From Asaia bogorensis (GTDB taxonomy: Bacteria; Pseudomonadota; Alphaproteobacteria; Acetobacterales; Acetobacteraceae), in the NCBI GenBank assembly GCA_945871455.1, contig CAMBXJ010000158.1, positions 1 to 8,679 on the forward strand: a stretch of 8,679 bases of DNA. The letters are read 5' to 3'. A program made the position numbers and the translations under genes. The notes under the pieces were generated by a model. That model was not told the origin of the DNA. It did no database searches and saw only the letters and a list, made by a program, of their open reading frames with translations. Shown here in pieces: positions 6,680 through 8,679 of this stretch (within the stretch, counting starts at the first letter, position 1; each line of letters begins with the position of its first letter).

Positions 6680-6754
6680 TCACCAGGGCTCCTCCCGCCA
6701 CCGCCCCTGGCACGGCCCCTACCCCATTGCCCCTGGCACGGCCCCTGGCAAAGC
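6669..6754. repeat. Nested short direct repeats in the convergent spacer
   Basis: ACCAGGGCTCCTC occurs twice in perfect tandem (6669-6681 and 6682-6694, period 13 bp). Just after, an 18-bp perfect repeat GCCCCTGGCACGGCCCCT lies at 6703-6720 and 6729-6746, period 26 bp, with a further partial copy GCCCCTGGCA at 6741-6750. No reading frame here resembles a protein. Confidence 0.75.
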
Positions 6755-6789
6755 CGGCCGATTTCCCCCTTTCGGTCAGACGACCGCGA

Positions 6790-7683
6790 TCACGCCTTGG
6801 TCTTCTGGTCCGCAATCCAGGCCGACACCTGGTCATAGTAGTTGGCGATGTAATACTCGGCAATATCGTCGGCGGTGGTGTTCCAGACCCCGTCGTGACC
6901 CAGAATATAGCGCAGCGCCTCGTCCAGATACTTCGCCGCGTTCGGGCGTCCGATATTGTGCGGATGTAGCGACAGACACATGACGCGCCCGCTTTCCGCG
7001 CCTTCCCGGTAGAGCGTGTCGAACTGGTCCTTGATCATCTGCAGGAAGTAATCGGCGTCCCGGTTCCAGGCCAGCATGCCGGCATCGTTCGTCTGCCCGG
7101 TATAGGGGACGTAGATGAATTTCTGCCCGCCCCGCACATTGATCGGCCAGGGCTGGTCATCGATGATCCAGGACGTGTGATAGAGGCAGCCGGCCTCCGC
7201 CATCAGGTCGTCGGTCCTGACGGTATAGCCGGCGCCGCCGCCAAGCCGGCCCTTGAGGCGTTTGCCGGTCATTTTCTGGAGGTGACTGACAAAATCCTGC
7301 CAATAGGCCTGTTCCTGCTGCTCCGTCAGGTCATAGATCGGGCGGCTGTTGTACAGGCCATGCGCCATGTAGTCCCAATCCGCCGCGATCATCGCGTCCT
7401 TGATTTCCGGGAAATGATCGAGGATTTCCAGGTTCAGACAGCAACAGGCGCGCACCTTGTGCTTGTTCAGCACATCCAGCATGCGCCAGAAACCCACGCG
7501 GTTGCCGTAGTCCATACGCGTATAGTGCGGAATGTCGGGCTGGGTCGGCCGGCTTTCCGGCATATACTCGAAGAATTCCATGTTCGGCGCGACCCAGAAC
7601 GCGACCCGCGCGTTGTTGGGCCATTTGATGATGGGACGTTCGGTGATGGGTGCGTAGTCGAACCGACCAGGTGCGAGGGTCAT
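6790..7683 (-). CDS. Polysaccharide-deacetylase-fold hydrolase, PuuE/allantoinase-like
   Basis: 297 residues. The ATG at 7683 is preceded by GGAG about eight bases upstream. It belongs to the NodB/CE4-type (beta/alpha)7 metal-dependent hydrolases, in the branch that includes PuuE-type allantoinases rather than peptidoglycan or chitin deacetylases. The canonical TFDDG motif is replaced by APNMEFFEY (32-40). DYGNRVGFWRML (58-69) is the branch-specific block. AHGLYNSR (107-114, His108) stands at the metal-His position, and SLHPHNIGRP (238-247) carries the C-terminal catalytic histidines. LGGGAGYTVRTDDLMAEAG (147-165) covers the motif 3 region. No signal peptide is visible, so it is cytoplasmic. 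It likely hydrolyses a small amide; the substrate is unknown. It lies 117 bp downstream of a paralog on the same strand, probably in one transcript. Confidence 0.88.
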   Translation of the reverse strand: MTLAPGRFDYAPITERPIIKWPNNARVAFWVAPNMEFFEYMPESRPTQPDIPHYTRMDYGNRVGFWRMLDVLNKHKVRACCCLNLEILDHFPEIKDAMIAADWDYMAHGLYNSRPIYDLTEQQEQAYWQDFVSHLQKMTGKRLKGRLGGGAGYTVRTDDLMAEAGCLYHTSWIIDDQPWPINVRGGQKFIYVPYTGQTNDAGMLAWNRDADYFLQMIKDQFDTLYREGAESGRVMCLSLHPHNIGRPNAAKYLDEALRYILGHDGVWNTTADDIAEYYIANYYDQVSAWIADQKTKA

Positions 7684-7800
7684 GATGGGGTCTCCGCTCG
7701 CCTGCGATGAGGCGGAAGATGGGCGCGAAAGACGGCCGGAACGGTTCCGGTTGAACGGAAAACCGCTGGCGGTCCGTTGTATTGCCGGATCGGCACGCGG
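7684..7800 (-). promoter_or_regulatory. Intercistronic spacer with two inverted repeats
   Basis: Between the two deacetylase-fold genes lie a perfect 15-bp palindrome CCGGAACGGTTCCGG (7736-7750; 7-bp arms around one base) and an imperfect longer hairpin. The latter has AACGG/CCGTT (7754-7758, 7774-7778) enclosing ACCG/CGGT (7762-7765, 7770-7773) around CTGG. The palindrome could be a dimeric regulator's operator for an internal promoter. Alternatively, both could be RNA hairpins that set the relative expression of the two genes. I see no clear -35/-10 pair. Confidence 0.45.
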
Positions 7801-8679
7801 CTACGATCCGCCGGTCTGAGCCTGGGCCTGGGCCTGGCCATGACCGGGTTGGGCCTTGAACCAGTCGATGATCTGACCGCCGGTCGCCTTCCACACACCC
7901 TGATGAGCGCAGATATGACTAAGAACCTCATCCAGATGGCGGATGCGCCAGGGCTGGCCGATGATCCATGGGTGCAAATGCAGCACCATCAGGCGCCCGG
8001 TGGTCGCTCCATCGACGTAAAGACCGTCGAACCAGTCGCGCCACATCAGATTGACTTCGTTGATGGTCCGCCGCCCATGCAGATGGATGAAATTGTCGTC
8101 GAGATACTGGTTCACGCCCAGCGAGTAGAGTTCTCCCGTCCTGGGCGTCATCTTGTAGGGCTGTTCGTCGTTGCCCCAGTCGCAGACATAGCGAATGCCC
8201 TCGGCCGCGAGCAGGTTGGGCGTGTTCGTGGTTTCCTGGAAGTCCGGGCCGGACCAGCCGATCGGGCGCTGGCCGGTGGCTTTCTCGACCGCGTCGATGG
8301 AGTCGCGAATATATTGCCGTTCTTCCGCTTCCGACATGCCGATATGGATGATGCGCCGGCGGCTGATGCCATGGGCGATGAATTCGGCGCCGCGCTTCTG
8401 GCCCTCCTTGATCAGGAACGGGTAGTTGTCGGCCACGACCTTGTCGAGCGCCAGGGTCGGTTTGATGCCGTACTTGTCCAGCAGCGCGAGCACACGGAAA
8501 ATCCCGACCCGGTTGCCGTACTCATGATTGCCGTATCCACCGATGTCTGGAAATGCCGGCTGGTTGCCGGTCCACAATCCCTCTGGTCCGCCCATGGGGC
8601 TGACCGGCAACGGCGTATCGGGCGGCACGTCCCAGTCCCAATGTTCCAGATTGACGATCACGGCCAGCGCGACGCGCGC
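7801..8679 (-). CDS. Polysaccharide-deacetylase-fold hydrolase, PuuE-like (5' end outside window)
   Basis: The frame stays open to the right edge: upstream of a GTG at 8661 it reads A-R-V-A-L-A. This aligns with NARVAFWVAPNMEFFE of the downstream paralog, so the GTG is internal and the true start is beyond 8679. About 292 codons are visible. Numbering from that GTG, the family blocks are NLEHWDW (4-10), EYGNRVGIFRVLALLDKYGI (47-66), AHGISRRR (96-103, His97), GWSGPDFQETTNTPNLLAAEG (135-155) and LHLHPWIIGQP (227-237). The C-terminus has a short Gln-Ala repeat (QAQAQAQ) encoded by a GC-rich hexanucleotide repeat at about 7816-7838. It is probably cytoplasmic, and the first gene of the pair in the window. 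The paralog differs in the motif 1 and motif 3 regions, suggesting distinct substrates or steps. Confidence 0.87.
   Translation of the reverse strand, partial: ARVALAVIVNLEHWDWDVPPDTPLPVSPMGGPEGLWTGNQPAFPDIGGYGNHEYGNRVGIFRVLALLDKYGIKPTLALDKVVADNYPFLIKEGQKRGAEFIAHGISRRRIIHIGMSEAEERQYIRDSIDAVEKATGQRPIGWSGPDFQETTNTPNLLAAEGIRYVCDWGNDEQPYKMTPRTGELYSLGVNQYLDDNFIHLHGRRTINEVNLMWRDWFDGLYVDGATTGRLMVLHLHPWIIGQPWRIRHLDEVLSHICAHQGVWKATGGQIIDWFKAQPGHGQAQAQAQTGGS

Noticed and set aside
6660..6838. Continuation of coding sequence past the DUF1185 stop (alternate frames)
   Set aside because: These frames give Pro/Ala/Gly-rich translations of the spacer repeats and overlap the 3' end of the deacetylase antisense.

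Overview
The window is GC-rich chromosomal DNA from an alphaproteobacterium. The GC-rich third codon positions, the use of GTG and TTG as possible starts, and an Asp/Glu leucyltransferase (bpt/ate type) beside an RDD membrane protein suggest Rhodospirillales, perhaps Acetobacteraceae. That placement is an inference; there is no rRNA or other phylogenetic marker in the window. I see no tRNA, rRNA, CRISPR array, transposase or prophage gene.

Layout. (1) Positions 1-353 hold no convincing gene. They carry a degenerate array of about 22-26 bp repeats (about 150-336). (2) Positions 354-3984, minus strand, form a tight three-gene operon read right to left: an Ntn-type penicillin acylase-family amidohydrolase, a small RDD-family membrane protein, and the leucyl/arginyl-tRNA-protein transferase Bpt. 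Both junctions are 4-base ATGA stop/start overlaps. (3) After a divergent spacer of about 195 bp comes a plus-strand family 2 glycosyltransferase (4180-5220). It lacks an ATG start and contains an in-frame 15-bp minisatellite. (4) A 112-residue protein of unknown function (5421-5759) has a strong ribosome binding site. Its helical pattern recalls an acyl carrier protein without the phosphopantetheine serine. (5) A 264-bp spacer with a 25-bp periodic GC-rich repeat precedes an 'amino acid synthesis' (PF06684/DUF1185) family protein (6024-6617). (6) A hairpin- and repeat-rich convergent spacer (6618-6789) separates it from two tandem minus-strand polysaccharide-deacetylase-fold proteins (6790-7683, and 7801 to the window edge). 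Both are of the PuuE/allantoinase-like branch, and the second is cut off by the window end at its N-terminus.

How the genes may work together. The acylase-RDD-Bpt group is almost certainly co-transcribed and translationally coupled. The acylase would act in the periplasm or at the outer face of the inner membrane, RDD in the membrane, and Bpt in the cytoplasm, so the functional link is unclear. The two deacetylase-fold enzymes look like small-molecule amide hydrolases rather than cell-wall enzymes. With the convergent DUF1185 protein they could form a catabolic island for a cyclic or linear amide; this is inferred from neighbourhood only. The glycosyltransferase and the 112-residue protein have no visible partner here.

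The most unusual non-coding signal is that three spacers (150-336, 5891-5983, 6669-6754) each hold a different short repeat with a period near 25-26 bp, or 13 bp as half of that. No definite new system can be claimed from the sequence alone.
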